Positions 8,188 to 17,012 are shown, counted from the stretch's first letter. The stretch is DNA of 64,000 nucleotides from UBA2988 sp965237965 (GCA_965237965.1 CBDEGT010000002.1:682001-746000); one strand, 5' to 3'. Numbers and translations: made by a program. Notes: generated by a model not told the origin, from the letters alone.

Positions 8188-10076
8188 GCGGGCCCGGGAA
8201 CGGGGAGGAGGCTGGCGGTGCCGAAGAAGGCCCACCGGAGGGCCTCAACGATTTCGCGTTCAAGGTCGCGACCGTTAACGGGACCGGCTCGACGAGTGCG
8301 AACGGCCTCATCCTGAAGGCCATCTATCGGTTGGGAATCCCAGTGTCGGGGAAGAATGTCTTCCCGTCCAACATCCAGGGGCTTCCCACCTGGTACGAGG
8401 TCCGCGTGAACCGCAATGGGCACGTCGCGCGCACTCCGCTTTTCGATCTGATCGTGGCGATGAACCCCTCCACGTACGCCTCGGACGTGACGGAAGTGCG
8501 ATCCGGGGGTTGGATCCTCTATGACGACTCCTGGCCGCTCAGCAAGAGCCTGATCCGTGAGGACGTAACCTACCTGGGGGTGCCGCTGGCACGCATGTGT
8601 GTCGAGAAGTTCGCGGGCGCGCGTGAGCGGATCCTGATGAAGAACGTCGCCTACGCAGGCGCTCTGGGCGCTCTGATCGGCCTTGACATGGAAGTCGTAA
8701 ACGCGCTGCTCCAGCAGGCGTTTGGGAGAAAGAAGGCGCTGCTCGACTCCAACTTCGTCGCGCTGGCGCTCGGTTACGACTACGCGCGGGAACACTTCGA
8801 CTGCCCGCTCCCGATCCGGCTCGAACGAATGGAGCCGGAGGGTGATTGGGTGCTGATGGACGGCAACACCGCGGCTGCCCTGGGCTGCGTGTACGCGGGA
8901 GCCACAGTGGGTGCCTGGTACCCGATCACGCCCGCCACCTCGGTGATGGACAACTTCACGGACCTCTGCAGGCGTTTCCGCACCGACGCGGACGGAACGC
9001 GGCGCTTCACCATCCTTCAGGCGGAGGACGAGTTGGCTGCGGCGGGCATGGTGGTGGGTGCAGGATGGATGGGAGCTCGCGCCTTCACGCCAACCGCGGG
9101 CCCGGGGATCGACCTGATGAGTGAGTTTATCGGGCTCGCCTACTACACCGAGATTCCCTGCGTCTTCTACGACGTCCAGCGAACCGGTCCTTCCACGGGG
9201 ATGCCGACGCGCACCCAGCAGGGCGACTTGCTCACGATCGCATACGCGTCGCACGGCGACACCAAGCACATCGTGCTGATCCCGGCCGATCCGGAGGAGT
9301 GCTTCTACTTGTCGGTGGAAGCCTTTGATCTGGCGGAGCGCTTCCAGACCCCGGTGTTCGTCGTGAGCGACCTGGACATCGGGATGAACGACTGGCGGAT
9401 TCACCGACTGAATTGGGACGATGCCTACCGCTGGAACCGGGGAAAGGTGTTGGGCGAGGAGGAGCTGGCCGAGGTCAAAGTCTTCTACCGCTACCTCGAC
9501 AGCGACAGCGATGGGGTCGCGGCGCGCACGCTACCCGGCGTGAGCGCAAAAGGGGCCTACTTCACGCGGGGATCGGGGCACGACAAGTACGGGCGTTACA
9601 CCGAGGACGCTGATGCCTACCAAGAGGTCCTGGATCGCCTGGTAAGGAAACTCGAGACCGCCAGGGCGGCTCTACCGGCATCCGTCGTCGAGCGGCGGCC
9701 GGGGGCGGTGGCCGCGCTCGTGTGCTGCGGGAGCTCCGACGCCGCGTGTCGCGAAGCGATCCACGTGCTGGCCGAGCGTGGACACCAGGTCGATCTCTTG
9801 CGCGTACGCGCCTTCCCGTTCGGGGACGATGTGGATTCGTTCCTGCGCCAGCACGAGACAATCTTCGTGGTGGATCAGAACCGGGACGGCCAACTACGCA
9901 CGCTTCTCGTCAATGAAACTAGCGTGGAGAAGGCGAGCCTGCGCTCGGTGCGACACTACAGCGGTACCCCGCTGTCCGCAGTCCACGTGCTCGAGGAGGT
10001 GCTTCCGGTGCTCGAGCAGGGTAATGGCTCTTCCGCGCGCTCCACCTATCCCGAGCCGCCCCGTCTGCAGGCCTGA
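8184..10076 (+). CDS. korA: 2-oxoacid:acceptor oxidoreductase, fused gamma-alpha subunit
   Basis: 630 residues. Residues about 10-210 are the gamma domain (GKNVFPSNIQGLPTWYEVR). About 220 onward is the alpha (pyrimidine) domain with YPITPATSVMD, near the family YPITPSS motif. With the following beta subunit it would oxidise 2-oxoglutarate (or another 2-oxoacid) to the acyl-CoA with reduction of a ferredoxin. It is the second gene of a three-gene operon, with a 4-nt overlap before and 8 nt after. The 2-oxoglutarate specificity is inferred from family type, not from a residue I can verify. Confidence 0.88.
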   Translation: MSGPGNGEEAGGAEEGPPEGLNDFAFKVATVNGTGSTSANGLILKAIYRLGIPVSGKNVFPSNIQGLPTWYEVRVNRNGHVARTPLFDLIVAMNPSTYASDVTEVRSGGWILYDDSWPLSKSLIREDVTYLGVPLARMCVEKFAGARERILMKNVAYAGALGALIGLDMEVVNALLQQAFGRKKALLDSNFVALALGYDYAREHFDCPLPIRLERMEPEGDWVLMDGNTAAALGCVYAGATVGAWYPITPATSVMDNFTDLCRRFRTDADGTRRFTILQAEDELAAAGMVVGAGWMGARAFTPTAGPGIDLMSEFIGLAYYTEIPCVFYDVQRTGPSTGMPTRTQQGDLLTIAYASHGDTKHIVLIPADPEECFYLSVEAFDLAERFQTPVFVVSDLDIGMNDWRIHRLNWDDAYRWNRGKVLGEEELAEVKVFYRYLDSDSDGVAARTLPGVSAKGAYFTRGSGHDKYGRYTEDADAYQEVLDRLVRKLETARAALPASVVERRPGAVAALVCCGSSDAACREAIHVLAERGHQVDLLRVRAFPFGDDVDSFLRQHETIFVVDQNRDGQLRTLLVNETSVEKASLRSVRHYSGTPLSAVHVLEEVLPVLEQGNGSSARSTYPEPPRLQA

Positions 10077-10084
10077 GGAATCCC

Positions 10085-11140
10085 ATGGCGTCGATCACAA
10101 AGCCCCGCATCGTCACCCGAAAGCTGGAGCGGAATGCCCTCGGTTTGACCCGTCTGGACTACGAGGGTGGCATGTCCACGCTGTGCGCCGGCTGTGGGCA
10201 CGACTCGATCACGGCAGCGATCGTCCAGACGTTCTACGACTTGGCGCTTCCGCCCCACCAAGCGGTCAAGCTCTCGGGGATCGGCTGCTCATCCAAGACG
10301 ACCGACTACTTGGTGTCGCAAGCGCACGGCTTCAACTCCGTACATGGTCGCATGTCCGCGGTGGCCACGGGTGCAAACGCGGCCCACAAGGCGCTCACCT
10401 ACATCGGCATTTCGGGCGACGGCGACTCGCTCTCCATTGGACTCGGGCAGCTCTGCCACGCTATCCGTCGCAACGTGAACATGCTCTACGTACTCGAAAA
10501 CAACGGCGTCTACGGGCTCACCAAGGGCCAGTTCTCGGCTTCGGCAGACCTGGGCTCCAAGTCGAAGAAAGGCGAGCCCAACGAGGAAGGCCCGATCGAT
10601 CCGGTTCCGCTCGCGCTGGCCCTCGGCTGCACTTTCGTCGCACGAAGCTTCTCGGGTGACAAGGAGCAGCTTGTCCCGATCCTCAAGGCGGGGATCAAGC
10701 ACCAGGGCTTCGCGTTCATCGACGTGCTCTCGCCGTGCGTGACCTTCAACGACCATGAAGGTTCGACCAAGAGCTACACGTTCATCCGAAAATCCAAGCA
10801 GGAAGTCGTGGGAACCGGGTTCGTACCGATACAGCAAGAGATCTCCGTCACCTACGAGCCCGGTTCGGTACGCGCGGTGACGATGCACGACGGCACCATC
10901 GTGTATCTGCGCAAGGTGGACGAGGGCTACGACGCAACCGACCGACCGGCCGCGATCGCGCAACTCAAGGAGAGCCAGGACCGGGGCGAGATCGCCACCG
11001 GGCTGCTCTTTATGGAGCAGACCAGCAAGGATCTGCACGACCGCGAGCGTACCGTGACTACGCCGCTGCGCGACCTGCCGTTCGAGAGCCTGTGCCCCGG
11101 TAGCGCTGCCCTCGACGATCTCATGGACGAGTACCTCTGA
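10085..11140 (+). CDS. korB: 2-oxoacid:ferredoxin oxidoreductase beta (TPP) subunit
   Basis: 351 residues. It has the Fe-S cysteine motif LCAGCGHDS near residue 36, GIGCSSK, and the thiamine-diphosphate motif GDGDSLSIG...NNGVYGLTKGQ. It forms the catalytic complex with the preceding gamma-alpha subunit. The ordinary ATG start follows a GGAATCCC leader. The downstream phosphoesterase frame overlaps its last codons. Confidence 0.92.
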   Translation: MASITKPRIVTRKLERNALGLTRLDYEGGMSTLCAGCGHDSITAAIVQTFYDLALPPHQAVKLSGIGCSSKTTDYLVSQAHGFNSVHGRMSAVATGANAAHKALTYIGISGDGDSLSIGLGQLCHAIRRNVNMLYVLENNGVYGLTKGQFSASADLGSKSKKGEPNEEGPIDPVPLALALGCTFVARSFSGDKEQLVPILKAGIKHQGFAFIDVLSPCVTFNDHEGSTKSYTFIRKSKQEVVGTGFVPIQQEISVTYEPGSVRAVTMHDGTIVYLRKVDEGYDATDRPAAIAQLKESQDRGEIATGLLFMEQTSKDLHDRERTVTTPLRDLPFESLCPGSAALDDLMDEYL

Positions 11141-11637
11141 CGGATTCCGCTGGCGCCGGTATCCCTTCCGGCTTCATCGGCCTGATCTCGGACACCCACG
11201 GGTTGCTCCGTCCCCAGGCTCTCTCCGCCCTCGCGGGCAGCCGGCTGATCCTGCACGCGGGCGACGTGGGCGATCCCGACATCCTGCGGGCGCTGGGCGA
11301 GATCGCGCCCGTGCGGGCGGTTTACGGCAACACCGACGGAGGGTCGCTTCGACGGGACCTGCCCCGGACCGATGTCGTGGAGATCGCCGAAGGGGTCTCG
11401 GTCCTTCTGATCCACATCCTGGACGAACTCGACCTCGAACCGGCCGCTGCCGGATGCGAGGTGGTGCTCTACGGTCACACCCACGAGCCCCGCGTGGAGC
11501 GGCAGGGAGGCGTATGGTACCTGAACCCGGGGAGCGCCGGCCCCCGCCGCTTCAGGCTACCGATCACGGTCGGACGGCTGCACCTGGAGTCGGGTGGACT
11601 CCGGACCGAGATCGTCAACCTGGAGATTCCGCGCTGA
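11137..11637 (+). CDS. YfcE/MJ0936-type metallophosphoesterase
   Basis: Small calcineurin-like phosphodiesterase. Metal-binding motifs are all present: SDTHG, HAGDVGD, YGNTD, GHTHEP and NPGS. The first motif lies upstream of every ATG, GTG or TTG in the frame. The open frame continues to a CTG at 11137 that overlaps the korB stop as CTGA; that start gives 166 residues, a normal length. The start is therefore uncertain: a CTG start coupled to korB, or a small error in the first codons. Confidence 0.8.
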   Translation: MTDSAGAGIPSGFIGLISDTHGLLRPQALSALAGSRLILHAGDVGDPDILRALGEIAPVRAVYGNTDGGSLRRDLPRTDVVEIAEGVSVLLIHILDELDLEPAAAGCEVVLYGHTHEPRVERQGGVWYLNPGSAGPRRFRLPITVGRLHLESGGLRTEIVNLEIPR

Positions 11638-11713
11638 GGGGGCAGGCCGCCATAGGGCGGCGACGGCGTGCGACCGAGCTTGTCCGGCGCGCGCCGCCCC
11701 CGCCCTGCAGAGG

Positions 11714-12076
11714 TCAGACGCGGGGCGGAATCGTGAACCGCAGGTCGTCGCCCGGGAAGACCCCGATCGGTTCGCTCGTGTAGCTCCTGCCCCCGATGAA
11801 GTCGACCTCCACACGAAGCTCGGAACTCCTGACGTTCAGTTCGAAGGTCTCCGTGTTGCCACCTGTGACCATGCCTAGCCGAACCCGGGAACCCGCTCCC
11901 CAGATGGCGTATACGACGGCATCCGAGAAGTTCTGGTTCTCTGTCGTGAGCATCACCTCGGTGTCTCCCCTGGACGCCGGGGTGAACAGGTCCCGCCCGG
12001 TTGACGCGCACGCGCTCCCGAACACCAGGAGCGCCAGGAGTGTCGATACCGATACTGCGCGGCGCTTCATTCCCAT
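11714..12076 (-). CDS. Small lipoprotein of unknown function
   Basis: 120 residues beginning MGMKRRAVSVSTLLALLVFG and a lipobox ending SAC, so it is exported and lipid-anchored. The mature part (TTENQNFSDAVVYAIWG...RVRLGMVTGGNTETFEL) looks like a single small beta-sandwich. GGGAGG 7 nt before ATG 12076 supports the start. I do not recognise a named family. It is divergent from the kup remnant. Confidence 0.6.
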   Translation of the reverse strand: MGMKRRAVSVSTLLALLVFGSACASTGRDLFTPASRGDTEVMLTTENQNFSDAVVYAIWGAGSRVRLGMVTGGNTETFELNVRSSELRVEVDFIGGRSYTSEPIGVFPGDDLRFTIPPRV

Positions 12077-12251
12077 GGCCTCACCTCCCAATCGCTTGAG
12101 CGTGTCCGACGATCGGTCGAAGAAGAATCCGTGCCCTCCTGATCGGGAGACGTCTCACGTGGCGATGTGCACACGTGCCAAACTGGCGATTGTCACCCGA
12201 GGGGTGGTCCGTTTTGTGTTCCTCGGGTGGCACGCGCGATGGGTTGACCGG

Positions 12252-12572
12252 ATGACAGAAGACAGCGAACACGATTCTTCCGATTCGGCCATCACTCAGA
12301 CCGGGCTCGCCTCCCTGGGAACGGGCGATCCGACCTCCGATCCCAAGGGCCGGTACCTGGCCGGGCTCGCAATGGGAGCGCTGTGCATCGTCTACGGTGA
12401 CATCGGCACGAGTCCCCTCTACGCGCTGCTCCGAGGTGTGCGCTGGCGCTGGGACCTGCCGGTGGCGCTCCTGCTCTTCAGCGTGATGTCTCAGAACGCA
12501 CGGAGCGCGGCTTCGTTCTTCCGCTTGCCGCCGAATCGTGTGGTCGAGCTGGGGGCTCAGGTCGAGCTCTGA
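12252..12572 (+). pseudogene. kup: Kup potassium transporter with nearly the whole middle deleted
   Basis: The frame begins like Kup (MTEDSEHD...GRYLAGLAMGALCIVYGDIG, then TSPLYAL) and ends with the exact Kup C-terminus (SQNARSAASFFRLPPNRVVE, then LGAQVEL). Kup proteins are normally about 620-640 residues with 12 membrane segments; here only 106 codons remain. The first helix is joined directly and in frame to the last 45 or so residues at about 12440-12450. The product cannot transport potassium. The in-frame join means no stop marks the loss, so automatic annotation would call it a small protein. Confidence 0.85.
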
Positions 12573-12699
12573 TCCCAGCTTCCCCGACCACTGGTGACCT
12601 TTTCCTCGCTCCCCTCGTCTAGAGTCTGACGCGTCGCACCGGCCGGGGCCGCAGCCGGGCCCCAGGCAGGACAACCACGACGAGAAAGGAGCGGACGAT

Positions 12700-13518
12700 A
12701 TGAAAACCCCACGAGCCCTTACGCTGATGGCGCTTGCCCTGATTGCGGGCGGGTGCGAGAACGGACCCACGTTACCCGAGGTTGGGACCGAATTCGGTCC
12801 GGATGCCGAGGTCCAGGCGGCGGCGGCGCTGGATCAGGGGGCGGCACAGGCCCTGGCGATGGTGGAGGAATCGCTCGGGCAGCTGCCCGACGGCGTGCTG
12901 CCGGACGGGCGACCGGACCGGGCACGGACGGACTCGATCGAGCGGCGGGACCCCACGGATCGAGTGCGGCCGAACGATCGTCGGCCGGATGACCGGCGGC
13001 CGGATCGCGACCGCCGCGCAAAGCTCGCGGTGGCACTCGGCGCCGAGGCAGTGGCTCTCGCCGAGCGGCTGCTCGAGGGGACTGATCCCAGCCCGGGACA
13101 GCTGCGGCACCTGGAGCACGCGCAGCAGCTGCAGCGTCGGGCGGAGGCTGCGTTCGACGAAGGCCGCCACACGGCCGCCGCCGAGCTGGCGCACGGGGCA
13201 CAGATCGCCGCGCTGAAGGCGGTGGTGCTGCCGGAGGGTGTCAGCGAGCAGGAGGCACGCGCCATCCACGACCTCGCTGCCGACCTGCTGGAGCGGGCGA
13301 GGCGGGCGGTGGCCGCGGATCCGTCCGAGGTGAAGCGGCATCTCCTCGGCCTGGCCGAACGGCTGTTTGAGAAGGGCTCGGCTCAGATCGCCGGCGGCTC
13401 GATGCGGGGCGTGGTGGCCCTTTGGCAGTCGGCCGCCCTCTCGAGCTTCTTGACCGGCTCGCGCGGCCGATGGTCGAATACTCTGGGTCCCTCGCTCCGA
13501 CCGATCCTATCTTTGGGC
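12700..13518 (+). CDS. Predicted lipoprotein, open into the following sigma-factor frame
   Basis: ATG 12700 has AAAGGAG 8 nt upstream. The N-terminus MKTPRALTLMALALIAGGC is a clear lipoprotein signal. A Pro/Arg/Asp-rich linker (about 65-105) and Ala-rich helical repeats with Leu/Glu periodicity (about 110-250) follow. There is no stop codon before the sigma-factor start at 13519, so the frame is continuous for 453 codons. A lipoprotein fused to a cytoplasmic sigma factor makes little topological sense. Either the natural stop was lost, a frameshift lies near 13430-13515, or translation restarts at 13519. Function unknown. Confidence 0.5.
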
Positions 13519-14061
13519 ATGGAACCGCTCACCGACGCAGAGGCCGTGCGTGCCGTGCTGGGAGGACGATCCGATGCCTACGCGGTGCTGGTCCGACGTT
13601 ACCAGGACGTACTGTTCGCGCATGCGGTCCGCATGGTCGACGGGCGCGACGAGGCTGCAGACCTGGTGCAACGGGCGCTGGTGCGGGGCTTTCGCCGGAT
13701 CGGCAGCTGCCGCGACCCTGAGCGCGTGGGCGGGTGGCTCTTCCGGATCCTCGCGAACGAGTGTCGGGACCGTTTGCGCGCACGACGCGGACATCTCTCG
13801 CTCGACGAGCTGCCGGCGCTGCCGGACCGGGCCGCTTCCGATCCGGGCGACGACGCCCACGCCGAAGAGCTGCGCGGCCGGGTGCGAACCGCGCTGGAGC
13901 GACTCGACCCTGAGCAACGAGAGGCGTTCGTGATGAAACATGTAGAGGGCCGATCCTATCAGGAGATGGCTTCCTTGCTCGGTGCCTCGGTCGGAGCGCT
14001 CAAGATGCGCGTGCACCGGGCTTGCGCTGGACTGCAGGGCCTTCTGGAGGTGTACCGATGA
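13519..14061 (+). CDS. ECF-type RNA polymerase sigma factor
   Basis: 180 residues. The sigma-2 region spans SDAYAVLVRRYQDVLFAHAV to WLFRILANECRDRLR, and the sigma-4 helix-turn-helix is LDPEQREAFVMKHVEG followed by SYQEMASLLGASVGALKMRV. ATG 13519 starts the protein exactly where homologues begin, although I see no strong ribosome site. Its stop overlaps the next gene as ATGA, the usual position of an anti-sigma factor. It probably directs expression of envelope genes in this cluster. Confidence 0.88.
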   Translation: MEPLTDAEAVRAVLGGRSDAYAVLVRRYQDVLFAHAVRMVDGRDEAADLVQRALVRGFRRIGSCRDPERVGGWLFRILANECRDRLRARRGHLSLDELPALPDRAASDPGDDAHAEELRGRVRTALERLDPEQREAFVMKHVEGRSYQEMASLLGASVGALKMRVHRACAGLQGLLEVYR

Positions 14062-14681
14062 AAGACGAGACCGAGGCCTTCCTGGACGGAGAGCGGAGCC
14101 GAGCCGGATTGTCGCCGTCCGCGCGGGAAGAGGCGGAGGCATGGGAACGGCTCCTGGTCGTGATGCGTGAGGACGTGCCAGGACCAGCCCCTGCCTGGCT
14201 GGAGGGAGCGGTGATGGCCGAGGTCGAGAGGGTCAGCCCCTCCGTGCTGAGTCGACTAGCGGGCTGGCTGCTCCGGCCGTCGCTCTCGCTCTCGCCCCTT
14301 GGGGCGGGGCTCGCGGCGGCGGCGCTCTTCGTCGTTCTGGTTGCGCCCTGGCGTCGCGAGCCGGAGCCCACACCCGCGGCTACCGCATCGAGCAACCAGC
14401 CGACGGTCGTGTACGTGCAGTTTGTGCTCGAGGCGCCGACCGCACGCTCGGTGGCGGTCGCGGGTGACTTCAACGAGTGGGACGGACGGCACGTGCTCGC
14501 GGATCCGGACGGCGACGGCGTCTGGAACGGGCGCGTGCCTCTCCAGCCTGGGGTCCACGAGTACATGTTCGTGGTGGACGGCACCGACTGGGTGACCGAC
14601 CCGACGGCCGGGCGCTGGAGCGATGACGGTTTCGGCAACCGCAATGCCGTGGTTGCGGTGCCCCCCCCCGGTGCGGCGTGA
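14058..14681 (+). CDS. Putative anti-sigma factor with extracytoplasmic CBM48/isoamylase N domain
   Basis: 207 residues. An N-terminal cytoplasmic helical part (1-85) is followed by one membrane segment (about 92-110, GAGLAAAALFVVLV). The outside part matches the glycogen-binding E-set fold: VAVAGDFNEWDG, then DGVWNGRVPLQPGVHEYMFV and VDPTA-like loops. GGAGGTG precedes the ATG. Position directly after the sigma gene, overlapping by 4 nt, suggests it holds the sigma factor at the membrane. No zinc anti-sigma HxxxCxxC motif is visible, so that role is inferred from context. Confidence 0.65.
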   Translation: MKDETEAFLDGERSRAGLSPSAREEAEAWERLLVVMREDVPGPAPAWLEGAVMAEVERVSPSVLSRLAGWLLRPSLSLSPLGAGLAAAALFVVLVAPWRREPEPTPAATASSNQPTVVYVQFVLEAPTARSVAVAGDFNEWDGRHVLADPDGDGVWNGRVPLQPGVHEYMFVVDGTDWVTDPTAGRWSDDGFGNRNAVVAVPPPGAA

Positions 14682-15829
14682 GGGGGCGGACCGCGGTGTG
14701 CTTCGTGCTCGGTGCGGTCGCGGGCGGCGTGATGCCGGCGCACGCGCAGGAGGGCGCCGTCGTCGTCGAAGCAGGGGCTGCGCGCGCGCTGCCCCCCTCG
14801 GGAGTGGTGGATGGGGGTGCGACGTACGGCATGGGTGGGGTCAGGGTCGAGTGGGCTGGACCCCGCGGTGCGCTGATCGCGGGGGCGTACGGCGGACGCG
14901 CAGCGGACGACGCGGGGAGCGATTTCATATCCGGTGCGCTGGGAGGAGAGTTCTGGCTCGGCCCCGGTTCTCCGGTCGGTCTCGGACTCGGTGCGACGGT
15001 GCAGGCTTTCGCGGTGGATGAGCCGCTGCTCTATCGGGTCTCAGCGGCCGAGCTGTCGCCTATGGTGCGGGTCGGTGGAGGGGCCACCCAGCTGGTTGTT
15101 CGCGGAAGCTTCGGAGTCGGCACCACGCGGGTGGAGTTGCACCGGCGCGACGGCGCCGTACGCCGCGCCGAGCGTGATCTGGAGAGCAGGGGAGTGGATG
15201 CGGAGCTCCGCTGGGCGTCGTCTCGCCTCGCGGTCATGGGCGTGGTCGGAGTACATACGTCGCGGGCTGGCGACTTCTGCAGGGGTGGCGTACAGCTGAT
15301 CGCCGAGGCCGGTCCGGTGACGCTGCGCGCCGACGGAGGGCGCTGGGCCACGCCGTCCGGCGGCGAGACGGTCGGCTCTGTGTCGCTTTCCATCCCTATC
15401 GGTCGGCTGGAGGCGCGCGTCAGTGGGGGCCGGACAGCGCCCGGCCCCCTTACCCTTGTCGAGGCGGGGACCCAGACAAGCGTGCTGGTCGGATTCCGGA
15501 TCGCTTCCCTCGGTGGCGGAAGCGATCTGACCACCGTCCACGAGCTCGTGCGGGCAGGACGACCGTCCTGGGTCCGGATACGTGTCGACCCGGGCGACGC
15601 CGACCGTGTAGAGGTGATGGGCGACTTCGGTGACTGGGTCCCGGTACCGCTCGTGCGCGACGGCTCGTCGTGGAGCGTCGAGCTTCCGGTCGAGCCGGGA
15701 CTCCACCACTTCGGCTTCCTGGTGGACGGGGAGTGGTGGATTCCGGAGGGTTTGCAGGGCACGGTCCCGGATGAGTGGGGCCGGATGAACGCGACGATGG
15801 TCGTTCCGGACCAGGAGCAGGAGCCATGA
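14678..15829 (+). CDS. Outer-membrane barrel protein with C-terminal CBM48 domain
   Basis: 383 residues starting at GTG 14678 (GTGA overlap). The signal peptide ends about AHAQ. Residues about 30-280 alternate in beta-strand pattern with Gly/Ala-rich turns, as in small barrels. Residues about 295-383 repeat the E-set carbohydrate-binding fold of the gene before (VEVMGDFGDWVPVPLVRDG, then PGLHHFGFLVDGEWW). Sharing this domain with the putative anti-sigma protein suggests both recognise the same polysaccharide or partner. I do not know of a characterised protein of this arrangement. Confidence 0.6.
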   Translation: MRGRTAVCFVLGAVAGGVMPAHAQEGAVVVEAGAARALPPSGVVDGGATYGMGGVRVEWAGPRGALIAGAYGGRAADDAGSDFISGALGGEFWLGPGSPVGLGLGATVQAFAVDEPLLYRVSAAELSPMVRVGGGATQLVVRGSFGVGTTRVELHRRDGAVRRAERDLESRGVDAELRWASSRLAVMGVVGVHTSRAGDFCRGGVQLIAEAGPVTLRADGGRWATPSGGETVGSVSLSIPIGRLEARVSGGRTAPGPLTLVEAGTQTSVLVGFRIASLGGGSDLTTVHELVRAGRPSWVRIRVDPGDADRVEVMGDFGDWVPVPLVRDGSSWSVELPVEPGLHHFGFLVDGEWWIPEGLQGTVPDEWGRMNATMVVPDQEQEP

Positions 15830-16533
15830 GACGAATCCCGACGATGCTTGCGGTACTCACCTTCACGTTCACAGCGGGTGCCATGACCGGGCAGGCTGCC
15901 TCAGCGCAGGGGATCGGCGGACGGGAACGGGCGCGCGAGGTACTGCCGCCTGAGATCTTCGAGCGGGTTGAGGAAATCACTGCCGGTGCGGCACGGGAAG
16001 GGCTTCCCGTGGAGCCGCTTTGGGACAAGGCGCTGGAGGGAGCCGCGAAGCGCGTCCCAGCCCAGCGCATCCCACCCGCGCTGACCGAGTACGTCGGGCG
16101 CCTGACTTCGGCGCGCGGTGCGCTCGGCGCGGACCTACCTCCAGGGGCGCTTGTGGCCGCGGCCGACGCGCTGCGCCGGGGCGTCCCGCCCGGCGCGCTC
16201 GCGCAGGTCCGCGAGGGTGCGCGCACCTCGATGGCGGTCGTCGTGTTGGGCGACCTCGTCGAGGCAGGCGTGCCAGCTGATCGGGCGGTGGACGTGGTGC
16301 GGGCCGCGCTGGAGCGGCGCACGGCGGATCAGGACATGCTTGCGCTCACCGCGCGAGTACGCGCGGTGATGCGGGACGGTCGTTCGGCCGATGCAGCCGC
16401 CGACGTCGTGCGGCGCGCGATCCGGGAGGGTCGTTCGCGCCGGCCGCCGGCGGCCGACCCCTCCCGCCCCCCCACCCCGCCCGGGTCGGAGCCGATCTCC
16501 CGAGATCAGCAGCGTCCGCGTGGTGGAGGGTGA
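15826..16533 (+). CDS. Exported Ala/Arg-rich helical protein of unknown function
   Basis: 235 residues with ATGA overlap to the barrel gene. Signal peptide MRRIPTMLAVLTFTFTAGAM ends about ASAQ. The mature protein is Ala/Arg/Val-rich helix with a repeated theme of the type GVPADRAVDVVRAAL and GRSADAAADVVRRAI, and a Pro/Arg-rich tail. No known domain is recognised. It belongs to the sigma/CBM48 gene cluster by overlap. Confidence 0.6.
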   Translation: MRRIPTMLAVLTFTFTAGAMTGQAASAQGIGGRERAREVLPPEIFERVEEITAGAAREGLPVEPLWDKALEGAAKRVPAQRIPPALTEYVGRLTSARGALGADLPPGALVAAADALRRGVPPGALAQVREGARTSMAVVVLGDLVEAGVPADRAVDVVRAALERRTADQDMLALTARVRAVMRDGRSADAAADVVRRAIREGRSRRPPAADPSRPPTPPGSEPISRDQQRPRGGG

Positions 16534-17012
16534 CCGGGGGCGCCCGGTCGGGAACCGCTCTAGCTCTCGAGCGCTACCTGCATGCGCAGGTCCCGCTCGC
16601 TCGCTCCATTGGGGTTCGGGTCGTGCACGCCGACTCTGGCCGCGTGCTCCTGTCCGCACCGCTCGCGCCCAACCTCAATCATCGGCAAACCTTCTTCGGA
16701 GGGAGTGCGGCGGCGTTAGCGACGCTGGCTGCCTGGGGGCTAGCTCACCAGCGGCTGCTCGAGCAGGAGGGGCTCGATGCCCACCTCGTGATTCAGCGGA
16801 GCAGCATGGAGTACCTGGAGCCGGCGGCTAGCCGCATGGAGGCCGAGTGTTTGGCGCCCCCGGTAGCGCAGTGGGAGCGCTTGCTCCGGGCGGTGCGGCG
16901 GCGAGGCAAGGGACGGATCCAGTTGGTGGTCAAGCTGCGTTCAGAAGGGTCGGTGGTGGGCTCCTTCCACGGCGCATTCGTTGCGCTCACCGAGCCCCCG
17001 CTCCCGCAGTAG
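16530..17012 (+). CDS. YiiD C-terminal-type putative thioesterase
   Basis: 160 residues, GTG start overlapping the previous stop. The hot-dog-fold signature is NLNHRQTFFGGSAAALATLA plus HLVIQRSSMEYLEPA, as in the thioesterase domain found at the C-terminus of YiiD. These proteins hydrolyse or bind acyl thioesters; the natural substrate is unknown. It has no signal peptide, so the last gene of the overlapping series is cytoplasmic. Confidence 0.75.
   Translation: MTGGARSGTALALERYLHAQVPLARSIGVRVVHADSGRVLLSAPLAPNLNHRQTFFGGSAAALATLAAWGLAHQRLLEQEGLDAHLVIQRSSMEYLEPAASRMEAECLAPPVAQWERLLRAVRRRGKGRIQLVVKLRSEGSVVGSFHGAFVALTEPPLPQ

Noticed and set aside
8139..9404. 421-codon minus-strand frame opposite korA
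   Set aside because: korA is conserved along its full length on the plus strand; the opposite frame has no recognisable motif.
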